The translations under genes were made by a program, and so were the position numbers. A stretch of 64,000 nt of DNA, taken from positions 186,001 through 250,000 of the forward strand of contig JAAFJP010000001.1 in assembly GCA_013298125.1 (NCBI GenBank), read 5' to 3'. Origin of the DNA: Cytophagales bacterium. Lineage in GTDB: Bacteria; Bacteroidota; Bacteroidia; Cytophagales; Spirosomataceae. The notes beneath the pieces were generated by a model, which ran no database searches, was not told the DNA's origin, and was given only the letters and a program-made list of their open reading frames with translations. How positions within the stretch are numbered: the first letter of the stretch is position 1; each line of letters opens with the position of its first letter. This document shows positions 41,448-49,864 of the stretch, piece by piece.

Positions 41448-42284
41448 ATGACAATAGATTTACAAAATACAGACCCAAGAGTTTTTTACTCCTACGCTAC
41501 GAGCGTAATAGCCCCACGCCCGATTGCTTTTGCCTCCACAATTGATAAAGCTGGAAATGTCAATCTAAGTCCATTTAGTTTCTTCAATCTCATGGGTATT
41601 GACCCACCAATTTTGGTATTTTCTCCCAATAGAAGAGGGCGAGATAGTTCTCAGAAAAATACTACTGAAAACCTCCACGAAGTACCCGAAGTAGTCATTA
41701 ATCTCGTTGATTATCAGATGGTTGAACAAATGTCTTTGGCAAGTTGTGAGTTTCCAAAGGGAGTAAATGAATTTCAGAAATCGGGATTTACCGAAGAAAA
41801 ATCTTTAAAAATTCGCCCGCCAAGAGTCAAAGAATCACCTGTACAGTTGGAGTGTAAAGTCTTAGAAATCAAGGAATATGGAACGGCTAATTTAGTGATT
41901 TGTGAAGTAGTGATGGCTCATTTTGCGGAACATTTACTAAATTCAGAAGGTAAAATCGACCAGAGAAAAACTGACTGGGTCGCACGTATGGGAGGAGATT
42001 GGTACGCCAGAATTACGACAGAGGTGATGTTTGAAGTTGCAAAACCCAATCAAAAACAAGGAATTGGCTTTGACCAAATGCCAGATTTTGTTAAATATTC
42101 TGAGCATTTGACAGGTAATGAATTAGGTAAATTAGCGAATGTTGAAAGATTACCAACTCTGGAAGAAATGAAAGAACACCTCGAAGAACTCATTGACTTT
42201 ACAGAAGACACTAAATTTGAGCTTGTTAAGACTTTGTTAGCACAAGGCTATCCTTTTAAGGCTTGGACGGTGTTGTTGAATTAA
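41448..42284 (+). CDS. Flavin reductase-like domain protein
   Basis: 278 residues from the ATG at 41448 (MTIDLQNTDPRVFYSYATSV). An earlier in-frame ATG at 41370 would translate part of repeat A and is rejected. The FMN-binding split-barrel appears as IAPRPIAFASTIDKAGNVNL, SPFSFFNLMGIDPPILVFSP, TTENLHEVPEVVINL, and CEFPKGVNEF. These proteins bind FMN and reduce flavin, often as partner of an oxygenase, or act as FMN-dependent oxidoreductases on aromatic compounds. Its placement after fahA fits that. Confidence 0.85.
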   Translation: MTIDLQNTDPRVFYSYATSVIAPRPIAFASTIDKAGNVNLSPFSFFNLMGIDPPILVFSPNRRGRDSSQKNTTENLHEVPEVVINLVDYQMVEQMSLASCEFPKGVNEFQKSGFTEEKSLKIRPPRVKESPVQLECKVLEIKEYGTANLVICEVVMAHFAEHLLNSEGKIDQRKTDWVARMGGDWYARITTEVMFEVAKPNQKQGIGFDQMPDFVKYSEHLTGNELGKLANVERLPTLEEMKEHLEELIDFTEDTKFELVKTLLAQGYPFKAWTVLLN

Positions 42285-42293
42285 GAACTTTCA

Positions 42294-43769
42294 TCAAAAC
42301 TGAAAGTAAATAAACTGTACAGGAGCATCGTACATTCCTAAGAAAAGTATCGCCATAACAATGCCATAGTACAACACCCATCGCACCAATAAAGGCTTCT
42401 GATTCAGGACTTCCCGAAGGCTTTGTCCACGTTGCAGAATATGCATAATTTCCAACACTATCAAAGCAAAAAGTACCATCGCAAAATTGGTAACGCCTTG
42501 CCCAAGAAAGATATTCTTTTCGATAAACTCTTTATTACCAATGAGTTGTAATTGATTTCCTAAGTCAGCAAATAGATTTGTGGCGATATACCAAGCCGAT
42601 TTAAAGTCTCTTGCCCGAAAGAAAATCCAAGCGAAAGAAGTCAAGCAAAAGATGGTGATGATTTGAATTATCTTGTAAAAATTGGGCAATTTTGTTAGTC
42701 CAATTACTTCTACAATTTTATTCCTAAATACGGCAGTTTGGTTTGCAAATACTAAATAAAATCCGTGAATTCCTCCCCAAATCACGAAGTTCCAACTTGC
42801 TCCATGCCAAATTCCTGATACTAAAAAAACAATGAAAAGGTTGTATTCTCTTCGCCATTTTGAGACTCGATTTCCACCCAGAGTGATGTACAAATAGTCT
42901 CTAAACCAAGTAGATAGCGAAATGTGCCAACGTTTCCAAAATTCTGAAATAGTTTTGGAATAATAAGGACGGTCAAAGTTTTTCATCAACTTAAAACCCA
43001 TGACTTCGGCAGACCCCAAGGCTATATCTGAATAACCCGAAAAATCACAAAAAATTTGGATAGAAAAACACGCCGTTGCTACTAAAAGCGGGATTCCTTT
43101 TTGCTCGTAAGGGTCGTTATACACGTAATTTACCATCACTGAAAGCCTATCTGCAATGACTACTTTCTTAAACATTCCCCAAGCCATCAATTTCAATCCA
43201 TCCGTAACTCGCTGATAATCAAAGTCATAATTTTCTCTGAATTGATGCAAAACATTTTGTGGTCGCTCAATTGGTCCAGCAACCAATTGCGGATAAAACA
43301 TCACATATAAGGCATAAATCCCGAAATGATGTTCAGCTTTCTGATTGCCTCGATAGACTTCAATCGTGTATGACATTGCCTGAAAAGTATGAAAAGATAG
43401 CCCGATTGGAAGTAATATTTGAAGAAATGGAACTGGATTTTTTAGAGAAAAACCTTCTAAAAGCCAAGTCAGATTAAGATTTAGAAAGTTGAAATATTTA
43501 AAAATTGCCAGTACCCCAATATTTGCAATGAGACTCAATATCAGATAATATTTACGTTTTTGTCCAGTAGATTTTTCTATATAAATGCCCGCATAATAAT
43601 CAATTAAGATAGTGAAGCCTAAAATTAAAATATAAATTGGTTTGAAAGCCATGTAAAAATAACAGCTCGCTACCAACAGCAAAGCCCAACGAAAACGATA
43701 AGGAATTACGAAATAAAGTATCGTAACGATGGGAAAAAAAAGTAAGAATTCTAAGGAGTTGAAAAGCAT
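42294..43769 (-). CDS. MBOAT-family O-acyltransferase (AlgI/PatA-like)
   Basis: 491 residues with about eleven membrane helices. MBOAT features: EFWKRWHISLSTWFRDYLYI and the catalytic-His segment VSGIWHGASWNFVIWGG. It transfers an acyl group across the membrane to an extracytoplasmic glycan, as AlgI for alginate or PatA for peptidoglycan. Last gene of a minus-strand operon with two SGNH-like proteins and a NamZ-like muramidase; spacing to the gene upstream is 3 bases, so tight coupling is clear. The context suggests peptidoglycan or related cell-wall O-acylation, but the substrate is unproven. Confidence 0.93.
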   Translation of the reverse strand: MLFNSLEFLLFFPIVTILYFVIPYRFRWALLLVASCYFYMAFKPIYILILGFTILIDYYAGIYIEKSTGQKRKYYLILSLIANIGVLAIFKYFNFLNLNLTWLLEGFSLKNPVPFLQILLPIGLSFHTFQAMSYTIEVYRGNQKAEHHFGIYALYVMFYPQLVAGPIERPQNVLHQFRENYDFDYQRVTDGLKLMAWGMFKKVVIADRLSVMVNYVYNDPYEQKGIPLLVATACFSIQIFCDFSGYSDIALGSAEVMGFKLMKNFDRPYYSKTISEFWKRWHISLSTWFRDYLYITLGGNRVSKWRREYNLFIVFLVSGIWHGASWNFVIWGGIHGFYLVFANQTAVFRNKIVEVIGLTKLPNFYKIIQIITIFCLTSFAWIFFRARDFKSAWYIATNLFADLGNQLQLIGNKEFIEKNIFLGQGVTNFAMVLFALIVLEIMHILQRGQSLREVLNQKPLLVRWVLYYGIVMAILFLGMYDAPVQFIYFQF

Positions 43770-43772
43770 TTT

Positions 43773-44714
43773 TTATAAGCGGGATTTCATTTGTAAAATT
43801 TTCAATTGCTCAATAAGTCGTTCAGTGTTCTTTTGTCTACCGTCTTTTCCGAGGTGATAATTTGTGTCATAAAAAAGTGTATCTGGATATACTTTATCTT
43901 TTATATCATTGATAATCAGACAATTAACCTCTAATTTAATTTGCTTTTCGTAAAACTCTAAACTGGATTTATTGTGTAAATATCCCGTAACTGAATAGGA
44001 TGGGAAAGCCCAAATCACTTTCGCTTCTCTCGCATTAACTTCTTTTATAAACCAATTTATCAACTTTATTTCTTCGGAATAGTCTTGTTTTTGGAAGGTT
44101 TCTAAGTCTTTGAGTGGTCTTTTAGGAGAATTATTGAGATGTGAAAGTAAGTCTCCTTTTTCTGAAAAACCCTTTCTGAAATAATCAGAGGAGTTATCTT
44201 CTATTAGCTGAGATTTTCTATTGGAATAGAAGATTAAATTTCGACAATAACGAATGTAGAACGATAATTTCTTTTTCAAATCAACATCCCAATCTTCTTG
44301 TTCTAAAAATGCATTTGCATTTGGATAGAAAAAACGGACCGTTTGTTTGGTGAATTCCTCCCCCTCTTTTTTGAGATAAAACTCAGGACATAAAATCACT
44401 AAATCTCCTTTTTTTACTTCTGAAAGAGTTTCTTTCAAAATAAGATCTAACCCCAAACCAGCGTATAATCCTAAGTTTACGACAGGGCGTTGCACTTGTT
44501 TTTCAATAGAATCTGAGTCAATACCAAAAGCTAAATTTGAGCCACCCGTAAGGATTATTTTGGGTTGAGTAATTGATTGAGCGTACTGGTGTTTATCAAC
44601 AATTGTTGCAAGATAATGACGTTCAATATCATCTCTAAAAAGGAATAATATCCCAAAATACGTTAGGATGATGAGTGTAAAAAAGTAGAATATTTTGAAA
44701 TAAAATTTCTTCAA
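43773..44714 (-). CDS. Membrane-anchored SGNH-like (DltD-type) protein
   Basis: 313 residues; one N-terminal membrane helix (about 5-27) and an extracytoplasmic domain. A GDSL-like nucleophile region reads LTGGSNLAFGIDS (Ser59), and the C-terminal catalytic dyad region reads FYDTNYHLGKDGR (Asp283 and His287). These fit the acyl-ester processing partner seen beside MBOAT proteins (DltD, PatB or AlgX-type). Likely accepts acyl groups from the MBOAT partner encoded 3 bases downstream. It is a paralog of the next upstream gene. Confidence 0.75.
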   Translation of the reverse strand: MKKFYFKIFYFFTLIILTYFGILFLFRDDIERHYLATIVDKHQYAQSITQPKIILTGGSNLAFGIDSDSIEKQVQRPVVNLGLYAGLGLDLILKETLSEVKKGDLVILCPEFYLKKEGEEFTKQTVRFFYPNANAFLEQEDWDVDLKKKLSFYIRYCRNLIFYSNRKSQLIEDNSSDYFRKGFSEKGDLLSHLNNSPKRPLKDLETFQKQDYSEEIKLINWFIKEVNAREAKVIWAFPSYSVTGYLHNKSSLEFYEKQIKLEVNCLIINDIKDKVYPDTLFYDTNYHLGKDGRQKNTERLIEQLKILQMKSRL

Positions 44715-44729
44715 TTGATTTTATGAATT

Positions 44730-45701
44730 TCAAACACCTTCTTGTTCCAATAACTGTAACATTCTGGAAGTGAATATTTTACGACCTTGTGAATTTAGAT
44801 TATATTCATTGTTAAAAAACAAAGCATCGTCTAATACTGAATTTTGGGCTGTTCCGACAATGCTAAATTTTGCCTTTTGTCTGACCTGTTCTTCAACTTT
44901 TTGAATAGTAATCATATTTTTCTCAAACCCGCTTTCTGAGTAACTCGCAAAAGTAAATATGATTTTTATATCCCGTTTTTTGGCAAAAATATCCAATTGA
45001 TTTAGGTCATTTATTTGCTCACTAAAATCTGTATTTTGGGGTAAAGTTGAAGCGATAAATTTGACATTTGGATTGTTTAAATGGCTAATCAAATCTCCAT
45101 TTTCATCAAATGCTTTTCTGAAATAAAGAGATGTTTTATCCTGACTATTTTGATAAGAATTGTGCGTAAAAAGTAGTTTTATTCCCTCAAATTTATGTCT
45201 AAAAAAGGCAGTAACAGGTTCAAAAAACGATTGATACATTATCCATTCACTGGCTGGTTCGTAAAAATCTGAAACCAATAATTTTCTCTCGTTATCGCCT
45301 TCTGATGTAATGTCATAATCCAACGTAATCAATACAACATCACCTTTTTTAGCCTTACTTTTCAATAGATTTATCATAAAATAAGAGCCTAAATTACCAT
45401 CCAAGGCTAAATTTACGACGGGCATTTCTAACTCTCTCGAAAGTAAATCACTATCAACCCCAAACGCCACACTTTGCCCTCCCATCAGGATTAACTTTGG
45501 CGTTTTGATAGAGTCTGCCAAATTCATTTTGTCGATGATACTCGCTAAATAATGATTTTTTGCCTTGGGATTATACGCTAAATCAATCTTTCGGAATCCT
45601 ATCAATAAAAGGAAAATAGCAAGGCAAGCAATTGCCACAAACAGCATTGCTTTAAGGTATTTTAAAGGAATAATTGTGGTTAGGTCAAATTTACTATTCA
45701 T
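44730..45701 (-). CDS. SGNH-like paralog with degenerate active site
   Basis: 323 residues; N-terminal membrane helix about 17-36. It is clearly homologous to the gene at 43773-44714 (GGxxxAFGxDSD, ATLPQNTDFSEQI against the paralog's similar segment, YFRKAFDENGDLISHLNNP). The nucleophile Ser is replaced by Gln76 (LMGGQSVAFG) and the His by Asn301 (FNNEYNLNSQG), so a hydrolase/transferase function seems lost; a scaffolding or substrate-binding role is likely. It overlaps the upstream NamZ-like gene by 8 bases. Confidence 0.7.
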   Translation of the reverse strand: MNSKFDLTTIIPLKYLKAMLFVAIACLAIFLLLIGFRKIDLAYNPKAKNHYLASIIDKMNLADSIKTPKLILMGGQSVAFGVDSDLLSRELEMPVVNLALDGNLGSYFMINLLKSKAKKGDVVLITLDYDITSEGDNERKLLVSDFYEPASEWIMYQSFFEPVTAFFRHKFEGIKLLFTHNSYQNSQDKTSLYFRKAFDENGDLISHLNNPNVKFIASTLPQNTDFSEQINDLNQLDIFAKKRDIKIIFTFASYSESGFEKNMITIQKVEEQVRQKAKFSIVGTAQNSVLDDALFFNNEYNLNSQGRKIFTSRMLQLLEQEGV

Positions 45702-46875
45702 ACATTAAGTACTTCTGACGGATATTTTTATATTTATCCAAATCGCCTTTCCAAGAAGCTCGAATCTGCGTTTCTGTCATTCCAGCGATGATTTGCTTTC
45801 TTAAAGTATCGCTTCCAGCCAATTTATCGAAGAAAGATGGACTACTGAAAAACTTGTCTTTGTTGTCAGATTTTTGATAAAAATCAATCAAATATTTCAA
45901 GCTAAATGCCTGAGAACGAGCGTCTATTTTTGACAAATCTAAGCCATAACAAAGTTTGTCTTTTTGGGGCGGATTTTTTGCTCCAGGTTTATCTTCTGGG
46001 GTAAATTTAAAATCTCCATTCTTTGGATTGGGCGAACCAATTACTTGAAATTGCTTATCCGTTCCACGTCCAACGCTCACGTCCGTACCTTCAAAAAAAC
46101 AAATAGAAGGATATAAAAGCATGGATTGAAGATTGGGTAAATTAGGTGATGGAGCAATCGGTGGAGCGTATGGCGTTGTATGTTTATAATTCAAACACTT
46201 GATTATCTGTACGTTACATTTTTTGCTTCCAGTTAACCACCCTTCTCCATTAATCATCTGAGCCAATTCGCCTACGGTACATCCATGCACCACAGGTACG
46301 GGATTGAGTCCTACGAATGAAGCAAATTTCTTATTCAAAACCTGACCATCCACATAGTGACCGTTGGGATTTGGTCTGTCCAAAATCAATAATTTCTTCG
46401 ATTGTTCCGCACAGGCTTCCATGACGTAGTGCATCGTGGAGGTGTAGGTATAAAACCTCGCCCCAACGTCTTGAATATCAAAAATAACAACATCAATGCC
46501 TTCTAATTGAGCCGCAGAGGGCTTTTTGTTTGAACCGTACAAGGAAACGATAGGCAATCCAGTCTTTTTGTCAATGCCATTGGCTACGTGTTCGCCCGCA
46601 TCGGCAGTACCTCTAAAACCATGTTCAGGAGCAAAAATAGTCTTGATTTTTACGCCCAAAGAAATCAACGAATCCGCCAAGTGGGTTTTACCAATTGTTG
46701 AAGTATGATTCACGACCAAAGCAATGGTTTTTCCTTTCAAATCTGAAATATACAAATTCGTTTGTTCTGCCCCTGTTTTTAGGCTTTTGGGAGCATCTGT
46801 TTGTGTGGATGCACAGGCAGAAAGGACGATGAAACACACAAAGAAGAAGCTATTTTTTATGGGATTCAAATTCAT
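45694..46875 (-). CDS. NamZ-like exo-N-acetylmuramidase lipoprotein (DUF1343)
   Basis: 393 residues. Lipoprotein leader with lipobox LSAC (Cys21). Conserved DUF1343/NamZ segments: ALVVNHTSTIGKTHLADSL, IFAPEHGFRGTADAGE, VVIFDIQDVGARFYTYTSTM, LDRPNPNGHYVDG, PVVHGCTVGELAQMINGEGW and CFFEGTDVSVGRGTD. NamZ releases MurNAc from the non-reducing end of peptidoglycan fragments. Likely at the periplasmic side of the envelope. First gene of the operon; a 61-base-scale gap upstream holds a hairpin. Confidence 0.92.
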   Translation of the reverse strand: MNLNPIKNSFFFVCFIVLSACASTQTDAPKSLKTGAEQTNLYISDLKGKTIALVVNHTSTIGKTHLADSLISLGVKIKTIFAPEHGFRGTADAGEHVANGIDKKTGLPIVSLYGSNKKPSAAQLEGIDVVIFDIQDVGARFYTYTSTMHYVMEACAEQSKKLLILDRPNPNGHYVDGQVLNKKFASFVGLNPVPVVHGCTVGELAQMINGEGWLTGSKKCNVQIIKCLNYKHTTPYAPPIAPSPNLPNLQSMLLYPSICFFEGTDVSVGRGTDKQFQVIGSPNPKNGDFKFTPEDKPGAKNPPQKDKLCYGLDLSKIDARSQAFSLKYLIDFYQKSDNKDKFFSSPSFFDKLAGSDTLRKQIIAGMTETQIRASWKGDLDKYKNIRQKYLMYE

Positions 46876-46936
46876 GGTTTAATTTTTAATTTTGTGAATG
46901 AATATATTTGATTTAACTATGATTTATAAGTGAACT

Positions 46937-46969
46937 AACGTCGTGGAGGTTTTGAACCTCCACGACGTT
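46937..46969. repeat. Hairpin AACG-N8-GTTTTGAAC-N8'-CGTT, copy 2
   Basis: AACGTCGTGGAGGTT, TTG loop, AACCTCCACGACGTT. Perfect 15-bp arms. Ends and apex match the hairpin at 25576-25608 while the inner 8 base pairs differ in a compensated way. Confidence 0.8.
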
Positions 46970-47101
46970 TATACTCGAATTACATTTCCATACAAATCAT
47001 ACATGAATCACTTATTTTAAAGCAAAATCATCGTAATTTGTATCAAAATCGCTTCTCCTTCGTTGAGAAACATAATAATTACCAAATTTACAAAATACCG
47101 C

Positions 47102-48322
47102 ATGAATTTTCCCTATTTCATTTCACAACGCATTCAAAATACTAAAACTTCTTCTTTTTCGGGAACAGTTACCAAAATCGGTGTGGGAAGCATTGCCATA
47201 GGTTTGGCGGTGATGATTTTGGCTTTTGCGGTTTTGTTTGGGTTCAAAAATGCTATCAATCAAAAACTTTTTAGCCTTGCGGGACATATCAAAGTTGCCA
47301 AATTTTCTGCCAATGAATCTTACGAAGAATATCCCATCACGAAACAAACAGATTTATTCAAGCATCATAAAAATATCTCAGAAATAGCTCATTTACAGAC
47401 TGTTATCCAAAAGGCTGGCATTTTAAAAACCCGCCAAGATATTCTGGGAGTTGTGATGAAAGGCATTTCAAAAGACTTTGATTTTCAGCGATTTGAACCT
47501 AATATTATCGAAGGAAAACAGATTGAGTTTACAGATTCAACTTATTCAAAAGATATTCTTATTAGTAAAATTATCGCCAATAAATTAGAGTTAAAGGTAG
47601 GCGATTCACCTATTATTTATTTCCTCAATGCCCCTGACCGCCCTCGAAAATTGAATGTAAAAGGAATTTATGAAACCAGTTTGGAAGAATTTGATAAGAC
47701 CCTCATCATTGGCGACATGGGTTTAATTCAACGTATCAACGCTTGGGGGGTAGATTCACTAGGTAGTTATGAAATTTATGTGAAGGATTTTGAACAATTG
47801 AACGCTACTGCCAAAATTGTTCAAGATAAATTACAACCTGATATGAAATTAGAAAAAATCACAGATACCTTTATGGGACTTTTTGATTGGTTGGGGATGT
47901 TGGACAGAAACATGGTCATTTTCTTGACCTTGATTCTCTTCGTAGCAAGTTTCAATATGATTTCAATTCTTTTGGTTTTGATGTTGGAACGAACTCCGAT
48001 GATTGGTGTTTTGAAAGCCTTGGGAGGTAGTGATTGGCAAATCCGTAAAATCTTTCTTTGGAGCGGTTTCCAGATGATTTTCAGAGGCTTAGCTTACGGA
48101 AATATTTTGGGAATTGGCATTTGTTTACTCCAAAAATATTTCAAAATTATCCCTTTGGATGCAGCAAATTATTACATGAACACCGTACCAATTAGTTTGA
48201 ATTGGTGGGTGATTTTGTTACTGAATCTTGCCACGGTTTCTTTGGTGATATTGGTTTTAATTATACCCACTTTCGTTATTACACGTATTGAGCCTGTGAA
48301 GGCGATTGTGTTTAGGAAGTAA
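47102..48322 (+). CDS. LolC/LolE-like ABC transporter permease
   Basis: 407 residues from ATG at 47102 (MNFPYFISQRIQ); an in-frame ATG at 47063 adds 13 residues and is less likely. FtsX/MacB-type topology: an N-terminal helix (IGLAVMILAFAVLFGF), a large periplasmic domain (about 55-270), and three C-terminal helices (VIFLTLILFVASFNMISILL, IFRGLAYGNILGIGI, LATVSLVILVLIIPTFVIT). The cytoplasmic loop MLERTPMIGVLKALGGSDWQ is characteristic of lipoprotein-releasing permeases (LolC/E). No ATPase gene is adjacent. Confidence 0.88.
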   Translation: MNFPYFISQRIQNTKTSSFSGTVTKIGVGSIAIGLAVMILAFAVLFGFKNAINQKLFSLAGHIKVAKFSANESYEEYPITKQTDLFKHHKNISEIAHLQTVIQKAGILKTRQDILGVVMKGISKDFDFQRFEPNIIEGKQIEFTDSTYSKDILISKIIANKLELKVGDSPIIYFLNAPDRPRKLNVKGIYETSLEEFDKTLIIGDMGLIQRINAWGVDSLGSYEIYVKDFEQLNATAKIVQDKLQPDMKLEKITDTFMGLFDWLGMLDRNMVIFLTLILFVASFNMISILLVLMLERTPMIGVLKALGGSDWQIRKIFLWSGFQMIFRGLAYGNILGIGICLLQKYFKIIPLDAANYYMNTVPISLNWWVILLLNLATVSLVILVLIIPTFVITRIEPVKAIVFRK

Positions 48323-48325
48323 TAA

Positions 48326-48916
48326 TTAGAAAGTTTTTAGGATATGATGCCATGTACCCAAAATCATAGATAAGTCAGTAATTGTTTTGTTATCAATGTA
48401 AAACATATTGTTTTCAAACTTGATAAAACGCCACTCTATACCGTCTGTAGCACAACCATAGATAATGGGAATATTTTTCCCTTCCATATCATTATAGCAT
48501 TTTGCACCATACATTTGAGCTGCACATTGAGCAATACCCCATTCCATGTCTTCATCTTTGCTCTCTGCCAATGAAATAATTGGGGCTTCAATATATAATT
48601 TAGGAACTTGGAGAGAAAAGAAAAAATCACAAGGACCAGACAAATCATCCTCCGAACTAACATTGATGTCTTCGCCAGAAAATAAAGAGATTTTATCCCG
48701 ATATTGTCTTGCTACTTCTAATAAAATCGGAGATACTATTCTTTCTGATTTTGATTTTTCGTTGGTAAGAGGTGCCATTTCAGCAATTTCCAGCGTTTCG
48801 AGTAACCACGCACTTGGCTTGACAGTTTCTACTTGTTCAAACAAATTAACTAATTGCATATCAAGATTGAATTTCTTGACTACGTTTTTTATTTTTTTAT
48901 AATTACTATATCCCAT
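48326..48916 (-). CDS. Predicted PD-(D/E)XK nuclease-like protein
   Basis: 196 residues. The segment SGPCDFFFSLQVPKLYIEAP (Asp97 in CDF) followed by SLAESKDEDMEWGIAQCAAQM (Glu118-x-Lys120) fits the catalytic arrangement of PD-(D/E)XK nucleases and resembles a family common in cyanobacteria and Bacteroidota (pattern EAK followed by GxGQCxAxM). No partner gene (methyltransferase or helicase) lies beside it. It converges with the LolC-like gene with 3 bases between stops. Function not known; a DNA-end or defence role is only a guess. Confidence 0.6.
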   Translation of the reverse strand: MGYSNYKKIKNVVKKFNLDMQLVNLFEQVETVKPSAWLLETLEIAEMAPLTNEKSKSERIVSPILLEVARQYRDKISLFSGEDINVSSEDDLSGPCDFFFSLQVPKLYIEAPIISLAESKDEDMEWGIAQCAAQMYGAKCYNDMEGKNIPIIYGCATDGIEWRFIKFENNMFYIDNKTITDLSMILGTWHHILKTF

Positions 48917-49121
48917 TTCGTATTGAAATTTATTATCAAATATACGTTAAAAATATAAAAACATAAGAAATGATTTACACCAACGCCGCCCCAAAAAACT
49001 GCATTATCTCCCAAAAGTGGTTTTATGGTGGGTGATGTCAGTTTTTTATTACCTGAAATAACAAGTCTGGGAATGATTTGTTTGTTTTAATCGTCAAAAT
49101 ACAGTTTTCAAACACTATTAA

Positions 49122-49784
49122 CTAATCCACACATTCCATCATCAACAAATTCCCGTCTTTATACGTAATTTTCACCATTCCATCTTCCAAAACTTCATTG
49201 CTACTTCCAGTTCTGTAACCAATTGTAAGGCTTTCATTATCAAGCGAATATCTTAAATTTTTTGTTGTAATACCATCTACTTTCCCTACGGGTATGAGTG
49301 ATATAGGCGTGCCTGCAACATACCATTTTTCGTAGCTTTTGGGCAATACAAAAATCTTGGAATAATCGTCAATCAGTACGATTTTGAGTTTATCCTGATA
49401 GCGGACAATGTTGGTGATATTCGTGATGGTATGGTCGGCACGTCTGCCCGTAGCCCAAACTACATTGACGGCAGGAAAGCCTCTACCGATGAGATAATCG
49501 AAGGCTTTTTCAAGGTCGGTTTTATCTTGGTCGGGCGTGTGGACGATTTCGATAGGATATTGTTCTTCTCTGATTTTTTCAGCATCAAAATCTCTGTCAA
49601 AATCACCCAAAAGCACATCTACTTTTATACCCAAATCCAAAACCCGATGAATGGCAGAATCCAGAACTATCACCAAAGGCGACCATTCCAATAATTCTCC
49701 CATCAACTCAAAACTGCACGCTTCGCCATTGGCAATGATGAGTGCAGGTTCTTGTTCGTCTCTGATTACGTGATGTGATGACAT
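49122..49784 (-). CDS. Thiamine pyrophosphokinase
   Basis: 220 residues. Characteristic segments: VDVLLGDFDRDFD, TPDQDKTDLEKAFDYL (metal-binding Asp and Thr), ATGRRADHTITNI and a C-terminal beta domain with GITTKNLRYSL and SNEVLED. The enzyme transfers pyrophosphate from ATP to thiamine. Monocistronic. Confidence 0.92.
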   Translation of the reverse strand: MSSHHVIRDEQEPALIIANGEACSFELMGELLEWSPLVIVLDSAIHRVLDLGIKVDVLLGDFDRDFDAEKIREEQYPIEIVHTPDQDKTDLEKAFDYLIGRGFPAVNVVWATGRRADHTITNITNIVRYQDKLKIVLIDDYSKIFVLPKSYEKWYVAGTPISLIPVGKVDGITTKNLRYSLDNESLTIGYRTGSSNEVLEDGMVKITYKDGNLLMMECVD

Positions 49785-49798
49785 GGTTTTACAAAATT

Positions 49799-49832
49799 AA
49801 TCCTATAAGGTTTCCAAAAACCTTATAGGATT
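49799..49832. repeat. Perfect 15-bp hairpin upstream of the thiamine pyrophosphokinase gene
   Basis: AATCCTATAAGGTTT, 4-base loop (cc aa), AAACCTTATAGGATT. It sits between the start of the pyrophosphokinase gene and the stop of the symporter gene (both minus), so it can end the symporter transcript. Confidence 0.7.
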
Positions 49833-49864
49833 TAATACACTGATTATCAATATTTTAAATAAAA

